Position numbers and translations under genes: made by a program. DNA of 64,000 nucleotides from Myxococcales bacterium (GTDB lineage Bacteria > Myxococcota > UBA727 > VGSZ01): NCBI GenBank assembly GCA_023248635.1, contig JAHFED010000018.1, positions 1-64,000 of the forward strand, written 5' to 3'. Of the stretch, positions 17,503 to 26,869 are shown piece by piece. The notes under the pieces were generated by a model. That model did not search any database and was not told where the DNA came from. It saw only the letters and a program-made list of their open reading frames with translations. Every line of letters begins with the position of its first letter. Position 1 is the first letter of the stretch.

Positions 17503-19542
17503 CTACTCAACGATAACAAGCATCCATTTTGCATTGCTCTTGTCGATGACGGTCACGCGGGCGCTGCTCCCCAGGGCGGTCTTGAGGTTGTCGACGCGAT
17601 CGGTCTGGACGACGACGAATTCGCGTCCGGGCCGGGCCACGGCCACTCGCAGGTCGTCGGCGTTCTTCTTGATCTGGATCTCCTGATTCTTGGTGTAGAA
17701 TGTTTCACCTTTCCAGTCCATCTGGAAAGCAAGGAGAGGCTCGCCAGCGCGATGCATTTCCTCGTAGGTGTTCAATAGCCAGCGCTGCGACCAATGCTGA
17801 GAGGCCCGCGCCCAGAACACCTGCACGGAAAAGAGAGACAGCATCACAGCCGCGACGATGGCGCCGACGACGGCACCGCGGCCTGGGGCACGTTCCACCT
17901 CGAGAGCGCGGGAGAACAGACCGCCCTCTCCTTCGGCCACGGGCTTGAGCACAAAGGCGAAAAACAGGAACAGTGCCAGGCCGACGCCGCCGAACAACCC
18001 CGGTCCAAGCCGAAAAAAAGAGATTCCGGGATGGTCTTTCCAGGCACCGATTTTAGGCAGGGAAATCAGGTCCAATTGGTCGACGGGAAAGTAGTAATCT
18101 GGTTTGTATCCCTTGTAGTGGTAGGTGAAGAGGTCGATCCACTCCCAGGGTTCGGCACACAGATCGCGCAGAAACAGGGCAGACAGCAGGGCGACGGCGA
18201 CGACGACGACGCGGATGCCGTGGGCACTCCCATCGGCGAGGCGGTCGAGGAAGCGCCCACACAGCAGCGCCGCCGGCACGACGAAGGGCAGGATGTAGTG
18301 GTGGAACTTCGTCGTCGTCCCGGCGAAGAAGCAGAAGCAGACGAAGGCCCAGACCCACACGAGCAGGGTGAAGCGCGCCTCCTTGGTGTTGAAGCGATCC
18401 CGCAACGAAGCGAAGGCCTCGAAGAGAGCAAAGGGCACCATGCCGGACCAGGGCAGCATCCCGAGCCCGGCGTACTTCACGTAGTACTCGACGCCGCCGC
18501 GGTCGCCGTGCACGCCGACGCTCACCCGCCCGAGCAGGTCGTAGCGCACGAAGCGGTCGAACCAGGTCTTGCGCTGTTCGTCGAGGCCATCGAAGTAAAA
18601 CATCACCAAAGGCCAGGGCGCGGCGACGGCGAAAAAGACGGCCATCGCGCTCACCAAGGCTGGGTGGAGCAGCAGCCCAACGAGGCCCCGCCAGCCCTCC
18701 GCGACGATGACGACGATGACGACGACGAGGCCGCACAGGGCCAGGCCGACGGGACCCTTGGCCAGGGTCGAAAGTGCCAAGCACAAGGCCGCGGCGTGAA
18801 AGCCCAGATCGCGCGCCCGCAGCCGCAGGTAAGCGCACAGCCCAAGCCCGAGCCCGCACAAGACGACGCCGACGACGACGCGCAGCGTGCGTTCCGATCC
18901 CAGGAGCTCCAAGCGGTTCAAGAACGCGCCGCTGCGCGCGACCTCCCACAACTGGGGCAGCAAGCACAGAGCGACCAACCCGACGAACCAAGGGGGCAAC
19001 GGCCGGGACTGCACCGAGGCCCTTTCGTCATCGTCGAGCAGCAGTGTGGGCGCCAGCACCAGCAAGGCGATCGAAGCGAGGCCGACGTAGGGCATGTCGG
19101 TGATGGCCTCGCGCGACAAGAAGGCCCAAAAGGGCGTCGTCGCCAAAGCCAAGGCCCCCAGCAGCGCGGCCCGCCTCGACCAGAAACGGCGGGCCACCAA
19201 GAAGGCCGTGACGATGGTGGCGATCCCGATCAACGCCGAGGGCAAGCGTCCGAGCAATTCGACGCCGTCGGGGATGGTCCCGTCGAGGTCGCCCGCACCG
19301 CAGAGCTTGTAGAGCGGGGCCGTGAGCCAGAAGAGCAGCACCGGCTTGCTGAAGAAGTACGTGTCCTTCCAGAAGGGGTAGAGGTAGTCGTCGCGGGCCA
19401 CCATCTGGCGAGCGACCTCGGCATAATTCGTTTCCCAGGGATCGAAGAAGCCCGTGGCCCCCAGCAGCGGCAAGGTGACGCCGCAAGCGACGCCAATGAC
19501 GAGCAACAGCGCCCATCGATCTTTGGACGTCTCGGTGTGCAT
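17503..19542 (-). CDS. Polyprenyl-phosphate-dependent glycosyltransferase, ArnT/PMT family (GT39/83-type)
   Basis: This is an integral membrane glycosyltransferase of 679 residues with ten or more hydrophobic helices. The first periplasmic loop carries the acidic motif characteristic of the GT-C fold (FDPWETNYAEVARQMV), where Asp/Glu act in catalysis. FFSKPVLLFW and the SREAITDMPYVGL loop follow, as in ArnT-like enzymes. The C-terminal 150 residues form a soluble domain (KGETFYTKNQEIQIKKNADD). Family members move a sugar from a lipid carrier to lipid A, glycans or proteins; the acceptor here is unknown. GAGAGG before the ATG is a good Shine-Dalgarno sequence. Confidence 0.85.
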   Translation of the reverse strand: MHTETSKDRWALLLVIGVACGVTLPLLGATGFFDPWETNYAEVARQMVARDDYLYPFWKDTYFFSKPVLLFWLTAPLYKLCGAGDLDGTIPDGVELLGRLPSALIGIATIVTAFLVARRFWSRRAALLGALALATTPFWAFLSREAITDMPYVGLASIALLVLAPTLLLDDDERASVQSRPLPPWFVGLVALCLLPQLWEVARSGAFLNRLELLGSERTLRVVVGVVLCGLGLGLCAYLRLRARDLGFHAAALCLALSTLAKGPVGLALCGLVVVIVVIVAEGWRGLVGLLLHPALVSAMAVFFAVAAPWPLVMFYFDGLDEQRKTWFDRFVRYDLLGRVSVGVHGDRGGVEYYVKYAGLGMLPWSGMVPFALFEAFASLRDRFNTKEARFTLLVWVWAFVCFCFFAGTTTKFHHYILPFVVPAALLCGRFLDRLADGSAHGIRVVVVAVALLSALFLRDLCAEPWEWIDLFTYHYKGYKPDYYFPVDQLDLISLPKIGAWKDHPGISFFRLGPGLFGGVGLALFLFFAFVLKPVAEGEGGLFSRALEVERAPGRGAVVGAIVAAVMLSLFSVQVFWARASQHWSQRWLLNTYEEMHRAGEPLLAFQMDWKGETFYTKNQEIQIKKNADDLRVAVARPGREFVVVQTDRVDNLKTALGSSARVTVIDKSNAKWMLVIVE

Positions 19543-19554
19543 GGCCTCTCGCTC

Positions 19555-19576
19555 TTGCGCCGTGCCAACGGCGCAA
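19555..19576. repeat. Family A hairpin with compensated arms
   Basis: Arms TTGCGCCG and CGGCGCAA flank the loop TGCCAA. The A-to-C and T-to-G changes relative to the common copy occur on both arms, so the stem stays perfect. It is followed by CAGGAAGTACTTTC, which resembles the spacer of the array at 59 kb. Confidence 0.85.
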
Positions 19577-19629
19577 ACCAGGAAGTACTTTCACAGAAAC
19601 AAACGGTGGTCGAGGTCACAGTGCCGCGG

Positions 19630-19695
19630 AATTCACCGACAGCGCTTCGCGTGGTTGGTGAATTGTCTACAGGTTCATCGCCTGGCGGCGATGAA
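19630..19695. repeat. Family C repeats
   Basis: An imperfect hairpin (TTCACCGAC with GTTGGTGAA around GCGCTTCGCG) is followed by TTGTCTACAGG. A perfect hairpin with arms TTCATCGCC and GGCGATGAA and loop TGGC then lies at 19674-19695. The remaining gap to 19878 shows no gene. Confidence 0.85.
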
Positions 19696-19878
19696 CCCTC
19701 TGCCCGGCAGCAAGTCGGCGTCGCACCCCCACCGCCAGCAGGAACGTGCACGCCGATCCGGGCGGACATGTGCGAGTGCGTGGGCGAGGTCACAGACGAG
19801 ACAGTTCTGGCCCCACCCGACGGCGGATGGACGCTCGGATCGCGCCCCATGCATGCTCCTTGCGGGTTGGAGGACTGC

Positions 19879-22299
19879 ATGAGCCGTCGTCGATTGGGAG
19901 TGGGCCTTTCGTTGTTCTCCTCGCTGCTCGCAGCGTGCGCGGCCGACGCACCAGGGGAGGCCGTCGACGTCGACGCTGCCACTGTTCAGAGTCTCGAGGC
20001 CCGCGGGCTCAAGCCCTTCTTGCGGCCTCGGCCCATCACCCTCGAGATGCCCTGGGAGCACGCGCGGGCCAGCGGGGCCAAAGACACCTTCGTCGGTGAC
20101 GATCACAACGACGCCCCCCTCGCCTTCGCCGGCGCCGGGCAACCGCCGCTCAAGATCTTCCTGAACCGAAACGGCGGCACCTTCCGCCCGGGTCAGGACG
20201 ACAGCCGCCAAAACACCTCCATCGTGCCCCGAGAAACCTCGACCATCTCGCCCTTCCCCTACAACGACGCAGCGTGGAACGGCGTCGTCGACTGCGTGAC
20301 CGCCCAGTTCGCTGCCTTCAACGTGGTGATGGTCGAGACCGAGCCTCCCTCGAACGAGCGCTACGTCGAGCATGTCATCGGCGGGACCCCGCAGGAGATC
20401 GGGCTCCCCAACGGCGTCGGCGGCGTCGCCCCCATCGACAACTTCAACTGCGGCGTCCTCGACACCGCCATCAACTTCACCTTCGCTGCCGTCTACGGCG
20501 ACGTCGGCTCCATCTGCGAGACCGCCGCCCAGGAAATCGCCCACTCCTTCTCCTTGGACCACGAGTTCGAGTGCAAAGATCCCATGACCTACCTCGGTGG
20601 CTGCGGGGCCAAGACCTTCCAGAACACCGAGGAGAACTGCGGCGAGTTCGAGCCCCGCGCCTGCAACTGCAACCGCGCCAGCCAGAACAGCGTCGCCATC
20701 ATGTTGCAGAAGTTGGGTGCCGCTGACGGCACCCCCGTCGAGCCCACCCCCGACGATCCGACGCCGCCGACGGTGGCCATCACGTCGCCCGCCAACAACG
20801 CAACGCTGCTGCAAGACAGCACCATCGTGGTGACCGCCACCGCCACCGACAACGTCGGCATCACCGCCACCGATCTGTTGTGGGACTTCACCGGCGACAC
20901 CTTCGTCTGCCCGGTGAACTTCGGCGGCGGCGCCGTCACTTGCGCGCGCACCGGCAACGTGTCGACGTGGAACATCCGCGTCGGCCAGGGCACGCGCACT
21001 TTCTCGGTCCGCGCCAGCGACGCCGCTGGCAACACCGTGACGACCACCGCCCGCACCATCAACCTCGCTCCCGACGGCGAAGCGCCGCCGACGCCGACGC
21101 AGGATGAGATCGCTCCCACCGCACAAATCACCTCTCCTGCCGAAGGCGCCGTTCTCGCCGCCAACGCCACCATGCAGGTGGTGGCCACCGCCGTCGACGA
21201 AACGCAGCTGGCCTCGGTCGAGCTGTTGTGGACCTTCACGGGCGACGTCTTCCCTTGTCCCTTCGAGGGTCAGGCGGTCTCGTGCGTGCAAAGTGGCAAC
21301 ACCTTCACCTGGGACCTCAACGTCGGCGTCGGCTTGCGTGCCTTCCAGGTCCGGGCCATCGACACCGGCGGCAACCAAGCGGTGACCGCCGAGCGCACCA
21401 TCGAGCTCTCCGTCGACGGCGCCGTCAACCCCAATGCCGATTTGGTGGGGGAAGAAAACGATCAGGCCGCCGACGCCTTCGCCATCCGCTGCGGCAACGC
21501 CATCGACCTCGTGGTGGCCAGCGACGACGAGGATTGGTTTGCCATCGACGCACCGGCGGACACCGCCATCGAGATCGGCATCGACGCCGCTGCCGGCTCG
21601 GTGATCGGCGTCGAGCTCTTCAACGCCGACGGCACCCAGTCCCTGGCGACCACCGCCGACATCTTGGCCAATGGCGCAGCGTTGCGGGCGGTCTCGGCGG
21701 GTCCCGCGGTGCTCGCGCGCATCAGCACCACGGCGGCGACGCTCACCTACCGCCTGGCCGCCACCTGCTCCGAAGAGGGCGGAGACACCCCGCCGCCAGG
21801 GACCGACGACTCCCTCGAAGAAAACGACGACGCGGCCAGCGCCACACGGGCCTTCTGCGGCCAGGACAAGAGCCAGCTCACCGCCGCTGACGCCGACTTC
21901 TTCGTGCTCGAGGTGCGCGAGGGCGACACCCTGCGCGTGGCTCTCACCGGTACGGGTGTGCAGGCTTCGGTGCTCGACGCCGCCGGCGCGGTGCTCGCCG
22001 GCCCCTCCGCCGACGTCAGCTCTGCCGATCTGCCGGCGGGCGATTTTCTGGTGAAGATCGAGCCCAGCGGAGCCGCCGCCTTCTACGACGCCGCCTTCTC
22101 TTGCTCTGCTCCCTCCTCGATCACGCCGCCGGCGAAGGGCTGCGGTTGCAGCAGTGATGGCTCGCAAAGCGGCGCCTTCGCCGCCGTGGTCGGCCTGCTG
22201 ATCCTCCGCCGCCGCCGCCGCCGCGTCGGGTCAACTGAGAGCGTCTTCAAGACGCGCCAGCGTCTTGAACATCCAAACTTCAACACGCCGGCGTCTTGA
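19879..22299 (+). CDS. Metzincin-like lipoprotein with Ig-like and PPC-like domains and a MYXO-CTERM-type end
   Basis: This is an 806-residue exported protein. The signal peptide ends in an LLAAC lipobox. Residues 90-290 resemble a metzincin-type protease, but the helix motif reads QEIAHSFSLDH, with Gln where the first zinc His is expected. Two Ig-like repeats follow (PTVAITSPANNATL and PTAQITSPAEGAVL), each with DFTGD/TFTGD and a Cys pair. Two PPC-like beta modules come next (about 535-750). The end is Cys-rich (GCGCSS), then a hydrophobic helix and RRRRRR, the layout of a MYXO-CTERM sorting signal. The last 18 or so residues and the stop codon are encoded by a family B repeat. GGAGG five bases before the ATG supports the start. 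Confidence 0.8.
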   Translation: MSRRRLGVGLSLFSSLLAACAADAPGEAVDVDAATVQSLEARGLKPFLRPRPITLEMPWEHARASGAKDTFVGDDHNDAPLAFAGAGQPPLKIFLNRNGGTFRPGQDDSRQNTSIVPRETSTISPFPYNDAAWNGVVDCVTAQFAAFNVVMVETEPPSNERYVEHVIGGTPQEIGLPNGVGGVAPIDNFNCGVLDTAINFTFAAVYGDVGSICETAAQEIAHSFSLDHEFECKDPMTYLGGCGAKTFQNTEENCGEFEPRACNCNRASQNSVAIMLQKLGAADGTPVEPTPDDPTPPTVAITSPANNATLLQDSTIVVTATATDNVGITATDLLWDFTGDTFVCPVNFGGGAVTCARTGNVSTWNIRVGQGTRTFSVRASDAAGNTVTTTARTINLAPDGEAPPTPTQDEIAPTAQITSPAEGAVLAANATMQVVATAVDETQLASVELLWTFTGDVFPCPFEGQAVSCVQSGNTFTWDLNVGVGLRAFQVRAIDTGGNQAVTAERTIELSVDGAVNPNADLVGEENDQAADAFAIRCGNAIDLVVASDDEDWFAIDAPADTAIEIGIDAAAGSVIGVELFNADGTQSLATTADILANGAALRAVSAGPAVLARISTTAATLTYRLAATCSEEGGDTPPPGTDDSLEENDDAASATRAFCGQDKSQLTAADADFFVLEVREGDTLRVALTGTGVQASVLDAAGAVLAGPSADVSSADLPAGDFLVKIEPSGAAAFYDAAFSCSAPSSITPPAKGCGCSSDGSQSGAFAAVVGLLILRRRRRRVGSTESVFKTRQRLEHPNFNTPAS

Positions 22300-22333
22300 A
22301 CGTTGGCTGTTCAAGAGGCTGCCGCGTCTTGAA
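22246..22333. repeat. Family B hairpin cluster
   Basis: Three hairpins lie in a row. The first, 22246-22269, has perfect arms TTCAAGACGC and GCGTCTTGAA around GCCA. The second, near 22279-22300, is imperfect. The third, 22310-22333, has arms TTCAAGAGGC and GCGTCTTGAA around TGCC. The stop codon of the upstream gene (22297-22299) is inside the second. Confidence 0.85.
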
Positions 22334-22435
22334 ACAGCAACACCGCCCCACGCTGCGCGGTCGCCGGCGCCGCAGTATGGTGGGCTTCCACCGTTGTCGG
22401 CGTCTGGCCAATCGCGCCCGAAGGCAGAGAGTGCA

Positions 22436-24040
22436 ATGAAGCGTCTGCCTGCCACGGGGCTGCTGTTTCTGGTGCCGTTGCTCGGCTGCGACGAGGTCAT
22501 CGTCGATCCCCCCCCCTCGACGCCGCCTGCGCCTGTGCCCGCCGACCCCGCGCCTCCGCCCTCGCCGGTGCGCCGCCTGACCCAAGAGGAGCTCAACCGA
22601 TCTCTGCGCGATCTTTTTCCGGCGCTGACTCTGCCCCAGATCGCCGTCACCGAAGACAACGGCAAGGACTTCGCCCAGCTGCAAGACAAGCAAGTCGTCT
22701 CCGACCTCTACGTCGAGCAAATCAGGGCCGGGGCCAACGTCGTCGCCGCCGCCATCGGAGCGGTGCAGCCGCGCCCAGCCACGGGCCAAGAAGGCGCCGT
22801 CGTCGACGCCGCGCTGGCGGATCTCCTGCCACGCGCCTTCCGCCGACCCGTATCCGACGACGAGCGTGGGGTCTTTCTCGATTACTTCGTCGAGCAGCAG
22901 GGCCTCCACGGCTTCGTCGCCGCCTTTCAGCTGTTGTTGCAAACAATCTTGCAATCTCCTTCGTTCTTGTATCGCTTGGAGCTCGACGCTTCGAGGAGCG
23001 CCGAGGACGCCGGACGGGTGCCCGTTTCCTCCATCGAGATGGCCACGCGTCTCTCGTACTTCTTGTGGGGCAGCACCCCCGACGCCGAGCTGCTGCAGGC
23101 CGGCATCGACGGCGATCTCGACGACGAAGACGCCGTCGCTGCCCAAGCCGAGCGCCTGCTGGCCGATCCCCGGGCCATGGATGCCATCAAGTCCTTCCAC
23201 CGCCAGTGGCTCGACTTTGATCGGGTATTGCAAACCAACAAGTCGCCGACGCGTTTTCCACAATACAATGAATTCCTGCGCCAGGCGATGCGTGACGAGG
23301 CCGATCGCTTCATCGAGCTGGTGTTTGAGCAAGACGCCAAGCTGAGAACGCTCCTCACCTCGCGGCAGACGCGCTTGATTCCCGCCCTCGGTCCCATCTA
23401 CGGCGTCGACGTCGCCGAGGACAACCAGCTGGTCGAGCTGCCCGCCGAACGCGCGGGCATCCTGACCCAGGCCCAGTTTCTCTCGGCCCGTGGTCACGCC
23501 GTCGAAGGCTCGCCGGTGCTGCGCGGGGTCTTCGTGCTGGAACGCTTGGTGTGCGAGGCGCCGCCGCCGCCCGATGGCAGCATCGACACCACGCCGCCCC
23601 AGCCCGAAGAAGACGGCAACGAAGCCCGCACCAACCGCAGCCGCTATGCGCAACACGAATCAGAGCCGCTGTGCGCCGGCTGCCACGTGCCCATCGACGG
23701 CATCGGCTTTGGTCTTGAGGGTTTCGATTCCATGGGGCAGTTCCGCGTCGTCGACAACGGCCTTCCCGTCGACGACAGTGGCAGCCTCGAAGGCACGCGC
23801 ATCGGGGGCACCTTTCAGGGAGCGGCAGGGCTGGGGGCCCGGTTGGCCGCCAGTCCGGTTGTCGCAGCCTGCGTCGCCGAGCACTGGTTCCAATTCGCCA
23901 CCGGCCGCCGCGACGAGTCGGGAGATGCCAAAGATCTGGAGGCGGTCACCGCGGCGTTCACCGATGCCGACGGCGACGTCCGCGCGCTCTTGAAGGCCAT
24001 CGTGTTGTCCGACGCTTTTCGTCTGCGGAGGGCGTCGTGA
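22436..24040 (+). CDS. DUF1592/DUF1588-family cytochrome-like lipoprotein
   Basis: This 534-residue protein belongs to the DUF1587/1592/1588/1585 group common in planctomycetes and myxobacteria. MKRLPATGLLFLVPLLGC is a lipoprotein signal. Domains in order are RLTQEELNRSLRDLFP (DUF1587-like), PRAFRRPVSDDE (DUF1595), SYFLWGSTPDAELL with the long helical DUF1592, and then DUF1588. The DUF1588 part carries the haem-type motif CAGCH in LCAGCHVPIDGIGFGLEGFD. The C terminus is DUF1585. The gene overlaps the next by GTGA. In other genomes the pair always travels together, but its biochemical role is not established. Confidence 0.9.
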   Translation: MKRLPATGLLFLVPLLGCDEVIVDPPPSTPPAPVPADPAPPPSPVRRLTQEELNRSLRDLFPALTLPQIAVTEDNGKDFAQLQDKQVVSDLYVEQIRAGANVVAAAIGAVQPRPATGQEGAVVDAALADLLPRAFRRPVSDDERGVFLDYFVEQQGLHGFVAAFQLLLQTILQSPSFLYRLELDASRSAEDAGRVPVSSIEMATRLSYFLWGSTPDAELLQAGIDGDLDDEDAVAAQAERLLADPRAMDAIKSFHRQWLDFDRVLQTNKSPTRFPQYNEFLRQAMRDEADRFIELVFEQDAKLRTLLTSRQTRLIPALGPIYGVDVAEDNQLVELPAERAGILTQAQFLSARGHAVEGSPVLRGVFVLERLVCEAPPPPDGSIDTTPPQPEEDGNEARTNRSRYAQHESEPLCAGCHVPIDGIGFGLEGFDSMGQFRVVDNGLPVDDSGSLEGTRIGGTFQGAAGLGARLAASPVVAACVAEHWFQFATGRRDESGDAKDLEAVTAAFTDADGDVRALLKAIVLSDAFRLRRAS

Positions 24041-25446
24041 GCTACCTTCGTCGACGTCGTTTCCTGCAGGCCTGCGGCTTGGGTGCGGGTTCGCTCTTTC
24101 TCCCTTCGATCGCTCTCCGGGCGCAGGCCGCACCGCCTCGCCGCCTGATCGTGCTCTATACGCAGCACGGCTTCGTCTACGACTCCATCAAGATGAGACC
24201 GCCGGGCACCACTGAGGGGGCCGACTTCGACGTCGCCTTGAGCGATCTCGATGACAGCCAGCTCTCCCGCGTGCTGCGTCCCCTCGCGCCTTTCAAGGAT
24301 CGCCTCAACGTCGTCGACGGCCTGGCCATGGTCTCGGCCGAAGGCGACATCGCCTTCAACGAACACGAGAAGGGTGCACGCCACGCGCTCACCGGCACGA
24401 CCATGATCGACGACCCCAGCGGCGCCCTCGCCGGTGCTGCCTCCTTTGATCAGGTCGTCGCGCGCCAGATCGGGCTGCAGGGACGCCTCGATTCCCTCGA
24501 GTTCGCCGTCACCGGATCCACCAGCGGCGGTGCCATCTATCGAGATGCCAACCAACCCATTCCCCCCGACGATGATCCCCGCGGCGCTTTCTCCCGACTT
24601 TTCCCCCCGGCCCAGGGCGGCGGTGTCCTCTCTGACGCCGACAAGGTGCGCCTGGGTCAAAGCTCGGCCCTCGATCAGGTCGCCCGCCAATACGAAAAGC
24701 TCCTGCCCCGCCTCTCAGGGGAAGACGCCCAGAAGCTCAGCCTGCACCACGACCTCGTGCGCAGCGCCGAGCTGCGCGTACAAGCCCTGCAAGACCTGCA
24801 GTGCGCGCGGCCCGACGACCCCGCTGTCGTCGACGACTTCAACAACGTCGCCTTCTACGAGTCCCGCTTCGACGCCTTCGTCGACATCACCGCTGCCGCC
24901 CTCTCTTGCGACCTCACGCGCGTGGTTACCCTGCAGCTCTCCCAGCTGCGCAACGATCACCTGGGCATCGCCGGCGACGTCCATGCCGACTTCGCCCACA
25001 ACAGCGACACCAACCCCGCCGCCATCGATGTCATGAGCCGCTACGGCGAAGTGCACGCCGAACACCTGCGCCGCTTGCTCGTCGCCCTCGACAGCGTCCC
25101 CGAAGGCAATGGCACCTTGCTCGACAACTGCGCGGTGCTTTGGTGCAGCGAGCTGGCGACAGGCACCCACAAGTTCAACATCTGGCCGGCCGTCGTCGCC
25201 GGCGGTGCCGGAGGAGCCCTGCGCACCGGGCGTTACCTGCGCTTTGTGACCCAGACGCCCAATCCCAATCCCAATCCGAACTTCGGCGGCGTCGAGCGCT
25301 TCATCGGACGTCCCCACAACCAACTGCTGACCTCCCTGGCCCGCGCCGTGGGCGCTGACGTCGACAGCATCGGCACCGAGGAGCTCTTCACGCCCGACGG
25401 CGAGCGCGTGCCCCTGACCGGCGCCCTCGACGAAATTCTGTCCTGA
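24037..25446 (+). CDS. DUF1552-family Tat-exported protein
   Basis: This is a 469-residue partner of the DUF1592 protein. The GTG start overlaps the upstream TGA. The N terminus SYLRRRRFLQACGLGAGSL is a twin-arginine-type signal. The DUF1552 fold is related to sulfatase/DUF1501-like proteins. Recognisable segments are LIVLYTQHGFVYDSIKMRPPG near the start, YEKLLPRLSGEDAQKLSLH, LSCDLTRVVTLQLSQ, and the C-terminal ALARAVGADVDSIG. Tat export suggests folding, perhaps with a cofactor, before secretion. The function is unknown for the family. Confidence 0.9.
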   Translation: MSYLRRRRFLQACGLGAGSLFLPSIALRAQAAPPRRLIVLYTQHGFVYDSIKMRPPGTTEGADFDVALSDLDDSQLSRVLRPLAPFKDRLNVVDGLAMVSAEGDIAFNEHEKGARHALTGTTMIDDPSGALAGAASFDQVVARQIGLQGRLDSLEFAVTGSTSGGAIYRDANQPIPPDDDPRGAFSRLFPPAQGGGVLSDADKVRLGQSSALDQVARQYEKLLPRLSGEDAQKLSLHHDLVRSAELRVQALQDLQCARPDDPAVVDDFNNVAFYESRFDAFVDITAAALSCDLTRVVTLQLSQLRNDHLGIAGDVHADFAHNSDTNPAAIDVMSRYGEVHAEHLRRLLVALDSVPEGNGTLLDNCAVLWCSELATGTHKFNIWPAVVAGGAGGALRTGRYLRFVTQTPNPNPNPNFGGVERFIGRPHNQLLTSLARAVGADVDSIGTEELFTPDGERVPLTGALDEILS

Positions 25447-25473
25447 GTCAGATCCCCACGAGCTGCACCAGCG

Positions 25474-26712
25474 TCAGCCCACTGCTCGACGAGGGGAGCG
25501 CAGCAGCGCGGCGGCCGCCAGGGCCGCACTTTCGGCGACACCGTCGGCGATGAGGCCCTGCGTGTTGAGCCAGTCGCCCACCAGCGCCGTGCGCTCATCG
25601 ACGACGACGGCCTGGGTCTTTGCGCCCGGTCGCGGCTGTCCGTGAGCGACGATCATTTTCGGCAGATAGCGCGCGCCCTGCAGCACAGCGCGAAATCCAG
25701 GCTGGACGACGTCGACGAAGGCCTCGAGCTCCTCTCGGGTCGCGGCTCCGTAGGCCATGGCGTGGATGATCACCGGACCCTGGATGCCCGGTCGGCTGTG
25801 CACCGAGAAGTAGAGCGGGCGATCGATGCCGAGCACGAAGCGTCGATCGGGCAGGGGCAGCTTGTCGAGCAGGAGATCGAGGCAGGCAGCGTGCACGGCC
25901 TGATCCGATGACACCGCAAGGCCCAAGAGCTCGTGCGCCATCTGCGGCGATCCGGCGACGACGACGCCGTCGGCGGGCAGCGCTTTGCCATCGGCCGTGG
26001 TGACGACGCCGTCGGCGACGGAGGCGGCCCGCGTGTGCTCGTCGATGGCGACGCCGAGAGATCGGGCTTTGGCCGTGAGGCCGTCGACGATGACGGACCA
26101 GCCGCCGTCGAGGTAGTTCACCCCGCGGGCGACCGCCGCCCGCGTCTGGCGCAGCGCGGCACCCGCATCGAGGCCGAGATCGGCGCTGTAGGTCGACACG
26201 CGCACCAGCCCGGCCAGCAGCTGACGCGCATCCTGGGGAGCGGCGTGACGCTCGATCCAGGCACCGATGGTCTCAGCTTCGTCGACGTCGAAGGCCCCGA
26301 TGGCCACCCGGGCGAGCGCCAGACCCACTGCACGCAGACCAGCACCGCCCAGCAAGGACGAGGACAGCAGCGTCGTCGGCGACACCGGCATCGCGTGCAG
26401 CTGTCCGTCCCGCAGTCCGAAGCCACCCGGCGAGGGGCTGAAGCCCGCTGGACGCAGGCCAAACTGCCGGAGCGCCTGATCGAGGGAGCCGCCGCGGGTG
26501 ACGGCGCGCGGGCCGAGGTTGAGCTTGGAAGCCAGGGGCGTCCCCGCGGGATCCCGCAGTGATCCGGGGGCTGCCCGACCGCCGACGCCGCCGCCTTCCA
26601 ACAGGCGCACCTGCGCTCCGCCTGCGGCCAGGTGACAGGCGCTGAGCAGGCCGCCCAAGCCGCCGCCGACGACGATCACCTTCGCCGGTCCAGAGTCCGT
26701 CACCTGCGTCAT
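25474..26712 (-). CDS. FAD-dependent oxidoreductase, phytoene desaturase/amine oxidase type
   Basis: This is a flavoprotein of 412 residues. The N-terminal Rossmann motif VIVVGGGLGGLLSACHLA binds FAD, followed by the GGVGGRAA element typical of carotenoid-desaturase and amine-oxidase relatives. The middle has GGWSVIVDGLTAKARSLG, matching the family pattern in which the substrate or FAD lid is built. The C terminus has VGDWLNTQGLIADGVAESA, which closes the FAD site. AGGAGG four bases before the ATG at 26712 supports the start. The gene is convergent with the DUF1552 gene, with a 27-bp gap. The substrate cannot be deduced; no carotenoid genes are nearby. Confidence 0.85.
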   Translation of the reverse strand: MTQVTDSGPAKVIVVGGGLGGLLSACHLAAGGAQVRLLEGGGVGGRAAPGSLRDPAGTPLASKLNLGPRAVTRGGSLDQALRQFGLRPAGFSPSPGGFGLRDGQLHAMPVSPTTLLSSSLLGGAGLRAVGLALARVAIGAFDVDEAETIGAWIERHAAPQDARQLLAGLVRVSTYSADLGLDAGAALRQTRAAVARGVNYLDGGWSVIVDGLTAKARSLGVAIDEHTRAASVADGVVTTADGKALPADGVVVAGSPQMAHELLGLAVSSDQAVHAACLDLLLDKLPLPDRRFVLGIDRPLYFSVHSRPGIQGPVIIHAMAYGAATREELEAFVDVVQPGFRAVLQGARYLPKMIVAHGQPRPGAKTQAVVVDERTALVGDWLNTQGLIADGVAESAALAAAALLRSPRRAVG

Positions 26713-26857
26713 CAGACCTCCTGCCTCTTGCGATTCGGGGAGTCCAAAGCTTGCACAAGCGCGTTCCCTGCGCCCTTTTGACGACGCCAGCGCCGCAGCG
26801 AGCATCGGCAAACCCTGTCCTCTCGGTCGGCGTTTATGAGATGCGCTCGAGGCGCTG

Positions 26858-26863
26858 TAGGCT
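26858..26863 (+). promoter_or_regulatory. -10-like TAGGCT placed for leaderless transcription of the FHA gene
   Basis: TAGGCT ends 6 nt before the ATG at 26870. A start 6-7 nt downstream of a -10 would fall at the initiation codon itself. No clear -35 is seen. Confidence 0.5.
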
Positions 26864-26869
26864 GCAGGA

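Noticed and set aside
17794-19878. 5' extension of the metzincin-like ORF over the glycosyltransferase gene
   Set aside because: The signal peptide and GGAGG at 19879 fix the start. The upstream part is the shadow of the GT gene and of repeats.
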